This document shows, piece after piece, positions 37,429 through 44,914 of a DNA stretch of 64,000 nucleotides. The stretch lies in the NCBI GenBank assembly GCA_029269725.1, contig JARJHS010000002.1, forward strand, positions 744,001-808,000, written 5' to 3'. Source of the stretch: Pollutibacter soli. GTDB lineage: Bacteria > Bacteroidota > Bacteroidia > Chitinophagales > Chitinophagaceae. Every line of letters starts with the position of its first letter. The first letter of the stretch is position 1. The position numbers were made by a program, and so were the translations under genes. The notes under the pieces are model-generated. The model did no database searches. It had not been told where the DNA came from and was given only the letters and a program-made list of their open reading frames with translations.

Positions 37429-37788
37429 TTATTCGAATTCGGAAAGTCTTTTAAGAAATCTAATCAGCATCGCTTTAATCCGGTTAATGTCATTATTGAG
37501 TTCACTAAACTGTATTCCATTTATGTAGGAAAGGTCTTTTGACAACAAAACGTAATATTCGCATTCATGGGCAGAACCAAGGCTTATCCTTAGAAAATTT
37601 GAAAAATCTTTAATTGACTTTTTCCCCGTTCCCTCGGCAATGTTCGCTGGGATCGAAAAGGCAGCCTTTCGAATTTGCCTGGTAAGAGCAAATAGTTCTT
37701 CTTTGGGATACGCCTTAGTTACTTCATATACATCCAAAACGAATTGATGCGATTTTTTCCACACCTCCAGCCTCATGTAACTTTGCAT
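37429..37788 (-). CDS. Four-helix bundle protein (23S rRNA intervening-sequence / Avd-like family)
   Basis: 119 aa. Pattern is that of the S23/IVP four-helix bundle family: LEVWKKSHQFVLDVYEVTKA for helix 1, FALTRQIRKAAFSIPANIAEG for the conserved helix 2 and turn, then SNFLRISLGSAHECEYYVLL. These proteins are found inside rRNA intervening sequences, alone in Bacteroidota genomes, and as the Avd subunit of diversity-generating retroelements (family knowledge). Here the gene interrupts the arginine operon between argC and argD. It runs in the operon direction and is bracketed by inverted heptad arrays 11 and 12. No reverse transcriptase or template repeat is nearby. It may be cargo of a small mobile unit; cellular function is unknown. 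Confidence 0.88.
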   Translation of the reverse strand: MQSYMRLEVWKKSHQFVLDVYEVTKAYPKEELFALTRQIRKAAFSIPANIAEGTGKKSIKDFSNFLRISLGSAHECEYYVLLSKDLSYINGIQFSELNNDINRIKAMLIRFLKRLSEFE

Positions 37789-37856
37789 ACTCGCTCGAAA
37801 TTGGTATGCAATTAAAAAAAACTTTACGTGTTAGCCGGTAACAAGCATTTAATCAG

Positions 37857-37891
37857 GTTTTGCGTTCAACGTTTAACGTTTTACGTTCAAC
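37857..37891 (-). repeat. Heptad tandem array 12, right flank of the four-helix gene
   Basis: Units: gttttgc, gttcaac, gtttaac, gttttac, gttcaac. It ends 1 bp before the argC stop codon (37893-37895). Inverted partner of array 11. Confidence 0.8.
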
Positions 37892-37892
37892 C

Positions 37893-38873
37893 TCAAAATG
37901 CTGCCGCCTTCAGTTTAAGCCCCGCACACTCATCAAACCCAAACATCAGATTCATATTCTGCACTGCTTGTCCGGAGGCGCCTTTCAAAAGGTTGTCGAT
38001 GATAGAATGCACCACCAGTTTGCTTCCCACTTTTTCCAGTTGAATAATACACTTATTGGTGTTGATCACCTGTTTCAGAAATATAGGTTCGGATCCTAAG
38101 ATGGTGAATGGATGTCCTTCGTAAAAATTTTCGTAGAGCTCGTTCATCGTCGATTCTTTTTCTTCACAATGGATCTGCGAGCTGATGAAAATGCCACGCG
38201 TGAAATCGCCGCGCCAGGGAATGAAATTCAAAATCATATTGTGTCCGGGACGCAGCTGACGAAGTGATTCACCAATTTCACGAAGGTGTTGATGGTTCAG
38301 TGTTTTGTATGCCTGCACATTATTCGCACGCCAGCTGAAATGAGATGTCTGTGAAAGACCCTGCCCCGCACCAGTTGACCCAGTTATGCCGGTAGTATGT
38401 ATTTCATCCAGCAAACCATTTTTTGCAAGTGGAAGCAAGCCAAGCTGAATTGCTGTTGCAAAACAACCCGGGTTGGCAATATTTTTTGCTTTGCGGATAT
38501 TGTCGCGATTAAGCTCAGGAAGACCGTAAATAAAATGACGATCGCCAAAAGATGAACTGTCTTCCAAACGAAAATCCTGCGACAAATCAATAATACTTAC
38601 GGCAGGATCGATGGTATTGTTCTCAAGAAATTTTCTTGCTTCGCCATGACCAAGACAAAGAAACAATACATCAGCTTCACCAAGTTTACCTGTAAATTTC
38701 AAATTGGTATCTCCCAGCAGGTCCTGGTGAACATGATGAAGATAATTTCCTTCATTGCTCTTACTATGTACAAAAGACAGCTCAGCTTCAGGATGATTAA
38801 GTAAAAGACGGATTAGTTCTCCTCCTGTGTACCCAGCACCTCCAATAATCCCTGCTTTTATTTTACCGGCCAT
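37893..38873 (-). CDS. argC: N-acyl-gamma-glutamyl-phosphate reductase
   Basis: 326 aa. NADPH-dependent reduction of acylglutamyl phosphate to the semialdehyde. N-terminal dinucleotide motif AGIIGGAGYTGGELIRLLLNH; catalytic Cys near residue 137 in ANPGCFATAIQLGLLPLAKN; later TGITGSTGAGQGLSQTSHFSW and HQHLREI typical of ArgC. Normal length (320-350 aa). It is third in the arginine operon after argG; the four-helix gene follows. The stop sits one base from heptad array 12. Confidence 0.95.
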   Translation of the reverse strand: MAGKIKAGIIGGAGYTGGELIRLLLNHPEAELSFVHSKSNEGNYLHHVHQDLLGDTNLKFTGKLGEADVLFLCLGHGEARKFLENNTIDPAVSIIDLSQDFRLEDSSSFGDRHFIYGLPELNRDNIRKAKNIANPGCFATAIQLGLLPLAKNGLLDEIHTTGITGSTGAGQGLSQTSHFSWRANNVQAYKTLNHQHLREIGESLRQLRPGHNMILNFIPWRGDFTRGIFISSQIHCEEKESTMNELYENFYEGHPFTILGSEPIFLKQVINTNKCIIQLEKVGSKLVVHSIIDNLLKGASGQAVQNMNLMFGFDECAGLKLKAAAF

Positions 38874-38909
38874 TTATTTGAGTTTTATTTTAATTCAGTG
38901 TGTTTCTTA

Positions 38910-38951
38910 GGCAATAGGCAATAGTAAGAAGGCAATAGGAACAGCCAGTTA
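38910..38951 (-). repeat. Heptad tandem array 13 (GGCAATA units)
   Basis: Units: ggcaata, ggcaata, gtaagaa, ggcaata, ggaacag, ccagtta, continuing loosely into ttagttt. It lies 36 bp upstream of argC, in the 160-bp gap after argG. The purine-rich strand faces array 14, so the pair is inverted. Confidence 0.7.
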
Positions 38952-39032
38952 TTAGTTTATAGTTCCAACCTGTTTAAAATGCTCACTCTTGAATATCTAA
39001 TTAAACCACAAACATTGTTTGCATCGACCCCT

Positions 39033-40268
39033 TCAACGGTTTTGCCAGGCTGTTTCTTCTGCCTCCTGCCTCCTGCCTTCTGTCTCATTCACCTGGTTCC
39101 ATATCCCCGTCTGGTTGCCAAAAATACGACTGAAGCCACGAACATCATTTCCGGTAAAGCCCGAATTCATTTCGCCGTACTTTCCAAACCTGCTGCTCAT
39201 CAGATCATGCACTGATTCAATTCCGTTTACCTGGAAATAGTAAGGATGTAACTGCACAAACGCTTTTCCGGTTACGGTTGACTGTGAGTGTTCGAGGAAA
39301 GCCTCAATATCACGCATCACAGGATCGAGGATCTGGCCTTCATGCAGCCAGTTACCATAGAACTGAGCAAGCGTATCTTTCCATTGCAACTGCCATTTGG
39401 TAAGCACATGTTTTTCCAATGCATGATGCGCTTTCAGAATAATCATCGGTGCCGCTGCTTCAAAACCCACACGTCCTTTAATACCGATGATGGTATCGCC
39501 GACATGAATATCTCTCCCCACACCATACGGTCCGGCAATGGTTTGCAGATACTGTATGGCGGAAGATGGATGATCAAATTTTTTGTCGTTCACTGAAACT
39601 AGTTCACCTTTTTCAAAACCCAGTGCTACCTCTTCTGTGCCAGTTGCGGTTACCTGTGTAGGCCATGCCGATTCCGGCAACATCCCCCTGGATGAAAGTG
39701 TTTCCTTACCACCCACACTGGTACCCCAGAGGCCTTTATTAACAGAGTACAGAGCTTTGTCAAAATTCATTGAAACGCCTTTGCCTTTCAGGTACGCAAT
39801 TTCTTCTTCGCGGCTCAGTTTAAGATCGCGGATCGGGGTGATGATCTCAACACCCGGAATCATGATATGAAAAACCATATCAAAACGAACCTGGTCGTTA
39901 CCCGCCCCGGTACTTCCATGTGCAACCGCATCTGCATTCAGCTTTTGTACATGCTCTGCGATATGCAGTGCCTGGCTAAGTCTTTCTGCACTTACGCTTA
40001 AAGGATAGGTATTGTTTTTAAGTACGTTCCCGTAGATCAGAAAACGGATAATGCGATCGTAATAAGATTTTACTGCATCGACAGTAGTGTGTGTGTTTAC
40101 TCCAAGTGCGTATGCATGCTTCTCAATCTGCTTCAATTCCTCATCGCTGAAACCGCCGGTATTCACGATGATACTATGCACTTCATATCCTTTGTCTTCG
40201 GTGAGGTATTTGACACAGTATGAAGTATCAAGACCTCCGCTGAATCCGAGAACTACTTTTTTTGCCAT
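39033..40268 (-). CDS. argG: Argininosuccinate synthase
   Basis: 411 aa. ATP-dependent ligation of citrulline and aspartate. The PP-loop motif LGFSGGLDTSYCVKYLTED is at the N terminus; GSTGAGNDQVRFDMVFHI lies near residue 117. Homologues in Bacteroidota are mostly near 395-400 aa. Here the last 14 or so residues (ETEGRRQEAEETAWQ...) are encoded by heptad array 14 and do not look like ArgG, so the repeat appears to have displaced the original stop and extended the protein. It is second in the operon, 13 bp after the GNAT gene. Confidence 0.95.
   Translation of the reverse strand: MAKKVVLGFSGGLDTSYCVKYLTEDKGYEVHSIIVNTGGFSDEELKQIEKHAYALGVNTHTTVDAVKSYYDRIIRFLIYGNVLKNNTYPLSVSAERLSQALHIAEHVQKLNADAVAHGSTGAGNDQVRFDMVFHIMIPGVEIITPIRDLKLSREEEIAYLKGKGVSMNFDKALYSVNKGLWGTSVGGKETLSSRGMLPESAWPTQVTATGTEEVALGFEKGELVSVNDKKFDHPSSAIQYLQTIAGPYGVGRDIHVGDTIIGIKGRVGFEAAAPMIILKAHHALEKHVLTKWQLQWKDTLAQFYGNWLHEGQILDPVMRDIEAFLEHSQSTVTGKAFVQLHPYYFQVNGIESVHDLMSSRFGKYGEMNSGFTGNDVRGFSRIFGNQTGIWNQVNETEGRRQEAEETAWQNR
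39056..39090 (-). repeat. Heptad tandem array 14, inside the 3' end of argG
   Basis: Units: cttctgc, ctcctgc, ctcctgc, cttctgt, ctcattc. The array is translated as the ArgG C-terminal tail before the stop at 39033. Because 7 is not a multiple of 3 the encoded peptide is not repetitive in an obvious way. Confidence 0.8.
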
Positions 40269-40281
40269 CCTTTATTTAAAT

Positions 40282-40989
40282 CTATAAGTTGAATAAATGA
40301 CTCATGAACGCTCTCACCATATTCTTCGAACCATTTTCCCTTTTGAGGAAAGGTCTCAGGAATTTCCATTGTTTAAAATTCATCAGGCGCTCGAGCACTT
40401 TCGATTTTTTATCGAAGAACTCTTTCGTTTCCGCAGGCTCATAGTGATCTTTTGGGTCGAACAGCATCGCCGTACACATACAGTTTTTGCGATCCTTGCT
40501 CATCAGGATCTCATAGTTCACGCAGCTTTTGCAGCCGGCCCAGAATGCCTCATCCTGTGTAAGCTCGGAATAGGTAACAGGTTCGTAACCGAGCTCTGAA
40601 TTGATCTTCATTACGGCAAGGCCGGTGGTAAGACCAAAAATTTTCGCTTCCGGATATTTTTCCCGGCTGAGCTGGAAAATGCGTTTCTTGATTGCCTTGG
40701 CAAGTCCGCCTTTTCTGAACTTTGGTGAAACAATCAGTCCTGAATTCGCCACATATTCACCGTGGCTCCAGGTTTCGATATAACAAAATCCTGCCCACTC
40801 GCCCTGCTCGGTCAACGCAATTACTGCTTTGCCTTCCTGCATTTTGTCGCGGATATAGTCGGGACTACGTCGGGCAATACCTGTTCCTCTGGCCTTGGCA
40901 GACTCTGCCATTTCCTCTACAATCGTTTCCGCAAAATGAAAATGGGATTCATCTGCGATATATAAATTGAATTTTTGTTGCTGGTCCAT
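40282..40989 (-). CDS. GNAT-family acyltransferase heading the arginine operon
   Basis: 235 aa. The acyl-CoA-binding loop is visible as VSPKFRKGGLAKAIKKRIF near residues 88-106 (R-x-G-G-x-A form). A cysteine-containing block CKSCVNYEILMSKDRKNC follows near residues 152-169 and is unusual for simple GNATs. The window operon has every arginine enzyme except a glutamate N-acyltransferase (ArgA) or ArgJ. As first gene of the operon, 13 bp before argG, this GNAT is a good candidate for that missing first step, possibly using succinyl-CoA. This is inferred from context; the sequence alone only shows a GNAT fold. Confidence 0.8.
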   Translation of the reverse strand: MDQQQKFNLYIADESHFHFAETIVEEMAESAKARGTGIARRSPDYIRDKMQEGKAVIALTEQGEWAGFCYIETWSHGEYVANSGLIVSPKFRKGGLAKAIKKRIFQLSREKYPEAKIFGLTTGLAVMKINSELGYEPVTYSELTQDEAFWAGCKSCVNYEILMSKDRKNCMCTAMLFDPKDHYEPAETKEFFDKKSKVLERLMNFKQWKFLRPFLKRENGSKNMVRAFMSHLFNL

Positions 40990-41050
40990 TTTACTTGAAT
41001 TGAAGAAAATTCCATTCCCGGTGATTCCGGTGTTACGATGCCCTTCTCAG

Positions 41051-41195
41051 GGGAGTCATAGTCCCGCTGCATGAACGGATCCTATGTAAAAGGAGATCAA
41101 CGTCGCACCCAAAAGGGATTTGGGCGGAAAGACGGAACTGTTCCGGGAAGAACAGATAAAACCCAACGCTTCGTGGTCCCGTAGGTCGGGATCAT
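41051..41195 (-). promoter_or_regulatory. Hairpin-rich leader before the arginine operon, possible attenuator
   Basis: Between the GNAT start (40989) and the divergent peptidase lie several stem-loops: 41175-41193 (GTCCCG / CGGGAT), 41138-41155 (CTGTTC / GAACAG), 41108-41124 (CCCAAA / TTTGGG) and 41051-41065 (GGGA / TCCC). On the minus strand a 32-codon ORF runs from 41195 to 41097 and ends Trp-Val-Arg-Arg. An Arg-rich leader peptide with alternative hairpins would suit attenuation of an arginine operon. Alternatively it is a dispersed structured repeat. No known riboswitch consensus was recognised. Confidence 0.35.
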
Positions 41196-41383
41196 CTCTG
41201 CGAAACTATTTGTCAGGTTTTCAATCATTTCTGTCTGGATGTAAATGGCTCTAAAGATTTACGATGCAAAAAACGTATTTTTTTCAATAAGTTGGCCAAT
41301 TTTTTTTATTGTTTATAGTTAAACTTTTGATCTGCGATATAGTGGTAAGGGAGAGTTTCCATTATTTTGCCAAAAAATTGAAT

Positions 41384-42649
41384 ATGCGGTCTTTCCTGAT
41401 TTTGTTTTTGACTTTCGCTACAGTTTCGACATTTGCTCAGAAGCCCAACCAATGGATAAAAGAAAAGCAGGTGGCATCTGTCCTCAAAACCCTTTCTGCT
41501 GATGATATGCAGGGACGTCGCCCGGGCACACCAGCGATGGATAAAGCAGCTGCGTTTATAGCTTCAGCGTTCAAGAAGGCCGGGCTTCAACCTTTGAAAG
41601 GCAACAGCGATTTTCTCCAGCGTTTTAATATGATCAGTTCCGAGACCAGCGCGAGGTCACTGACAATCAATGGAAGAAAACTCGACAACAGCGAGTTTGT
41701 GGTTTTTGCCGGTGAAGAAAATATCAAATGGGAAACGGGCGCTGCTGAAATTAAATACATTAAAGCTGGTGAAAATTTCGGGCAAAAGGTTTTTGCTGAG
41801 TTCAACAGTTCAGGAAATGTTTTACTTATTGCTGATACTTCTTTCTCCCGCATTTTTAATCGTTTCAAAAGCTTTCGTTCTTCAAGATGGGGCGGTAACG
41901 TGATCGTTGCTCTTTCACAGGAAACGGTTTACCGATTCCAGGCAGAAGCAACATCAACTGTAAAGAAAATTGCTTACGCCAATGTTGCAGGTATGATCCC
42001 CGGGAAAAGTAAAGCTGATGAAGTAGTAATTTTTTCTGCACACTACGATCATCTCGGCATTGGAAAACCAGTAGAAAATGATTCCATCTTTAATGGGGCG
42101 AACGATGATGCTTCAGGAACAACGGCCGTTATTACGCTCGCATCTTATTTCAAAAAACTCGGGCCGCAGGAAAGAACATTGATTTTTGTTGCATTCACAG
42201 CGGAAGAATCCGGCGGATTCGGAGCGACATATTTCTCAAGACAAATGGATCCTGCGAAAACCATGGCGATGTTCAACATTGAAATGATTGGAACTGACAG
42301 CAAATGGGGAAAGAACAGCGCTTTCATCACGGGGTATGAAAAGTCTGATTTTGGACAATTATTGCAGGCAGATCTCGTTGGATCCAATTTTACTTTCCAT
42401 CCGGATCCGTATCCTGATCAGAATCTTTTTTACCGTTCGGACAATGCGACATTGGCGAGACTCGGAGTACCGGCACATACCATCTCTACCTCAAAAATGG
42501 ACAGTGAAAAATTTTATCATACAGTAAATGATGAATTTGAAACGCTGGATATGAAGAATATGACACAGATTATCCGTGCCATTGCTATCAGCAGTAAAGC
42601 CATTTGTTCAGGCAAGGCTACGCCAACCAGAGTGAGTTTGCCTGAGTAA
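41384..42649 (+). CDS. Secreted M28-family zinc aminopeptidase
   Basis: 421 aa from ATG 41384, which opens with a signal peptide (MRSFLILFLTFATVSTFAQ); the in-frame start at 41309 adds 25 residues upstream of it and is rejected. M28 zinc ligands and catalytic residues are visible: FSAHYDHLGIG (His), NGANDDASGTTAVI (Asp), FTAEESGGFGATYF (Glu-Glu), NIEMIGTDSKW (Asp), and KFYHTVNDEFETLD (His). The first 110 residues form the usual leading segment with MQGRRPGTPAMDKAAAFIA. It should cleave N-terminal residues from peptides in the periplasm or outside. Single-gene unit with a terminator at 42672. Confidence 0.92.
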   Translation: MRSFLILFLTFATVSTFAQKPNQWIKEKQVASVLKTLSADDMQGRRPGTPAMDKAAAFIASAFKKAGLQPLKGNSDFLQRFNMISSETSARSLTINGRKLDNSEFVVFAGEENIKWETGAAEIKYIKAGENFGQKVFAEFNSSGNVLLIADTSFSRIFNRFKSFRSSRWGGNVIVALSQETVYRFQAEATSTVKKIAYANVAGMIPGKSKADEVVIFSAHYDHLGIGKPVENDSIFNGANDDASGTTAVITLASYFKKLGPQERTLIFVAFTAEESGGFGATYFSRQMDPAKTMAMFNIEMIGTDSKWGKNSAFITGYEKSDFGQLLQADLVGSNFTFHPDPYPDQNLFYRSDNATLARLGVPAHTISTSKMDSEKFYHTVNDEFETLDMKNMTQIIRAIAISSKAICSGKATPTRVSLPE

Positions 42650-42671
42650 TAAAAATTGAAATAAACAGAAG

Positions 42672-42705
42672 AGCAGGAGTAATCAGGTCACTCCTGCTTT
42701 TTTTA
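42672..42705 (+). terminator. Intrinsic terminator after the M28 peptidase
   Basis: Stem AGCAGGAGT / ACTCCTGCT with a 9-nt loop, followed by seven T. It overlaps the 3' end of the convergent DUF502 gene by 3 bp. Confidence 0.85.
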
Positions 42706-43326
42706 TACCGGCACCGTTATATCTAACGATTGTTTTTTGCTGAGTGTTTTGTTTAAGCCAATACCAAGGTTGCTGATAGCATTTTTGAATGCTTTCATAT
42801 CACTCTCTTCAGAAAGCATTACGTCCGTATCGTCAACAGTAAAAATGTTACCTTCTTTTACATTACCCGCTGTGGGGATGAATACGATCAATTTACCATT
42901 GTCGGTATAATCCATAAGAAATCCGGGTTGTAGAAAATTGTCTTTTTTCAGCCACAATGCAGTTTTATAGGGCAATGTCTCTTCTCTCGCTTCCAGTTTT
43001 GACATGGCCATTTCCCTGTAAACCGAATATCCTGGAATATGCGTCATCATTTTTTTATCGACCCACTTACTTACTGATCTGAAAAATGAAATTTTTACCA
43101 GGTATCCACATAGCAAGCAAACTATAATAAGCCCGATGGTACTCACGATCGTGCCACCTGATATACCTGCAAATTTTGTCAGTCCGAAAAGTCCGGCAAT
43201 TTTGTTTGTAAAGCCTGTTAGAAACTGGAAGACTTTTGTCAGTAAAACAAACAGTACCAAGAGAGGCAAAAGGAAGATTATTCCTGCGATAAAAGTGTCG
43301 CGCAGCGTTACAAAAACTTTTTTCAT
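42703..43326 (-). CDS. DUF502-family membrane protein
   Basis: 207 aa. Two membrane helices: TFIAGIIFLLPLLVLFVLLT near residues 10-30 and GGTIVSTIGLIIVCLLCGYLV near residues 58-78. The rest is a soluble domain with the family pattern HIPGYSVYREMAMSKLEA and GFLMDYTDNGKLIVFIPTAGN followed by a VDDTDV segment. Family length and layout fit; function is unknown, though some bacterial members are linked to membrane stress. It lies 98 bp upstream of the next minus-strand gene. Confidence 0.85.
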   Translation of the reverse strand: MKKVFVTLRDTFIAGIIFLLPLLVLFVLLTKVFQFLTGFTNKIAGLFGLTKFAGISGGTIVSTIGLIIVCLLCGYLVKISFFRSVSKWVDKKMMTHIPGYSVYREMAMSKLEAREETLPYKTALWLKKDNFLQPGFLMDYTDNGKLIVFIPTAGNVKEGNIFTVDDTDVMLSEESDMKAFKNAISNLGIGLNKTLSKKQSLDITVPV

Positions 43327-43424
43327 AACAGATGAATTTTCTGAATTAATAAAACCTGGTTCAGGTTGTTTTCAAAAAAATCCGGATCAGAAATTACTTA
43401 ATAGAATCACAATCGAGTATTGAA

Positions 43425-44717
43425 TTATTGCAGTATCTGCTTTCCCGATTTGTTTTCAAACCATGCATATCTTACATCACCAGCTCCGTTAAAGCGATAT
43501 TGAACACCAACAATTCCGGTGGATTCGTTAGGGAAATTGAAAGAAGCTGCTTGTTTCCCGTTAACAAAAAATGTCATTTTCTTATTAACTGTTTCTACCC
43601 GGAGAGTAGTCCACTCATTCAGATCAGTTCCGAAGCCAGTGAGATCCGCTTCTTTGCTAACCAGCCCTTTTCCTGCTGCATAAAGGGAAAGATCACCCGC
43701 ACATGTTTTTGCAGAGAGCGGAATGATGATAATATCGTCTTTACATTGAATCAGTACCTGGATAAACTGACAGGCATTATTGCCATCATCAAAGCGGTTG
43801 CGCAAGGTCGTTTCAAAAACAAAATTATCATTCATCAGGTCACCCATATCGCCCTGGTGAAAGAAGCGGATCCTTGGTGGCACAGGTTGTAAAGTGAGAT
43901 TATATTTTTTTAATAATGCTGAATCAATCGATACACCCTCGCTTTTCTGTATCTCTTCTTTCTTAAAGTAGATAGGTATGCCTTCATTTTCCACCAAACC
44001 CAGCCATCCGTCAGAGGTGATCTGCAGGTCGTGCGATTTTACAATCACGCTGTCGATGATGAGCTTTGTATTGAAAAATCCAGGGTAATAATAGATCGCG
44101 GAATGTTTGGTGTTGTTTTTTGAAACAAGTGTTTTCCTTCGGATATCCCAGGTCTGTACAATATAAACGGAATCTGTTTTTGATGCGCTGGCGTCATACG
44201 TAAACACCACAGAATTCGGAACGCCTTTGGAAACTACCTTGTCAGCTTTGAATTGAAATTTTGAAGCATCGATCCTGTTTTCATTTTGTTTGCGCCCGGA
44301 AAAAATCAAAAAGCCCATCCCAAATATGAATAACAATATCATCAGCGCATAGGAAGGCCTGAAACCTTTCGATCGCTGATCCTGGGGCAGAGTTTCAGGT
44401 TTGATAATCGGTTCAGGTATTTCGATAGTTTCAGCTTGATAAGTCTGGCGGTTGAGAAAATCGCGCCAGTCATTTGCATCAAGAAAACGGGCGAGGGCAT
44501 TAAGGGTGGTTTGTGTGGGCGTGTGCGTAGACCGGATTTTTCCCCAGATTCTTTTTAAAGTGGTTATGCTGAGAAGTACTCCTGTTTTCTCTTCAATTTC
44601 CGAGCTCAGTTTTTCAAAATCATAGTTGGTCCATCCGGAACCCGGACCACGATGTAACCTGTCCTCTATATGCAGAAGGCAGTTTTTTAATGCTTCATCC
44701 TCCCTTTTGTCAGTCAT
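43425..44717 (-). CDS. Membrane-anchored protein with cytoplasmic HTH-like and periplasmic lectin-like domains
   Basis: 430 aa. Residues about 1-90 carry a DNA-binding-like domain widespread in Bacteroidota: FEKLSSEIEEKTGVLLSITT and LKRIWGKIRSTHTPTQTTLN, then ALARFLDANDWRDFLNRQ. One membrane helix lies near residues 122-140 (YALMILLFIFGMGFLIFSG). The remainder is predicted periplasmic; its last 150 residues have a concanavalin/LamG-like pattern (WTTLRVETVNKKMTFFVNGK). The topology resembles ToxR-type one-component regulators that sense outside and bind DNA inside. It is divergent from, and probably regulates, the secreted lectin-like gene at 44915. Regulation is inferred. Confidence 0.72.
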   Translation of the reverse strand: MTDKREDEALKNCLLHIEDRLHRGPGSGWTNYDFEKLSSEIEEKTGVLLSITTLKRIWGKIRSTHTPTQTTLNALARFLDANDWRDFLNRQTYQAETIEIPEPIIKPETLPQDQRSKGFRPSYALMILLFIFGMGFLIFSGRKQNENRIDASKFQFKADKVVSKGVPNSVVFTYDASASKTDSVYIVQTWDIRRKTLVSKNNTKHSAIYYYPGFFNTKLIIDSVIVKSHDLQITSDGWLGLVENEGIPIYFKKEEIQKSEGVSIDSALLKKYNLTLQPVPPRIRFFHQGDMGDLMNDNFVFETTLRNRFDDGNNACQFIQVLIQCKDDIIIIPLSAKTCAGDLSLYAAGKGLVSKEADLTGFGTDLNEWTTLRVETVNKKMTFFVNGKQAASFNFPNESTGIVGVQYRFNGAGDVRYAWFENKSGKQILQ

Positions 44718-44914
44718 TACAGATCATTTAAAAGCCTGGTTCAAACTTGTACAAACTTGGCAGGGGTTTGAACAGCTTTATCGTATCCGGAAAATCATCT
44801 TCATAAAGCTAATCAACAAAACAAAAAAGCAGCGCTAAAGCTGTGAAAAAAGGTTGTTTGGCCAATACAGACAGGCTCAGTTCTCAGCCAATTAAAAAAT
44901 TAAAAAAGAAGATT

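Noticed and set aside
37429-37788. Diversity-generating retroelement around the Avd-like gene
   Set aside because: No reverse transcriptase, template repeat or variable repeat in the surrounding genes.
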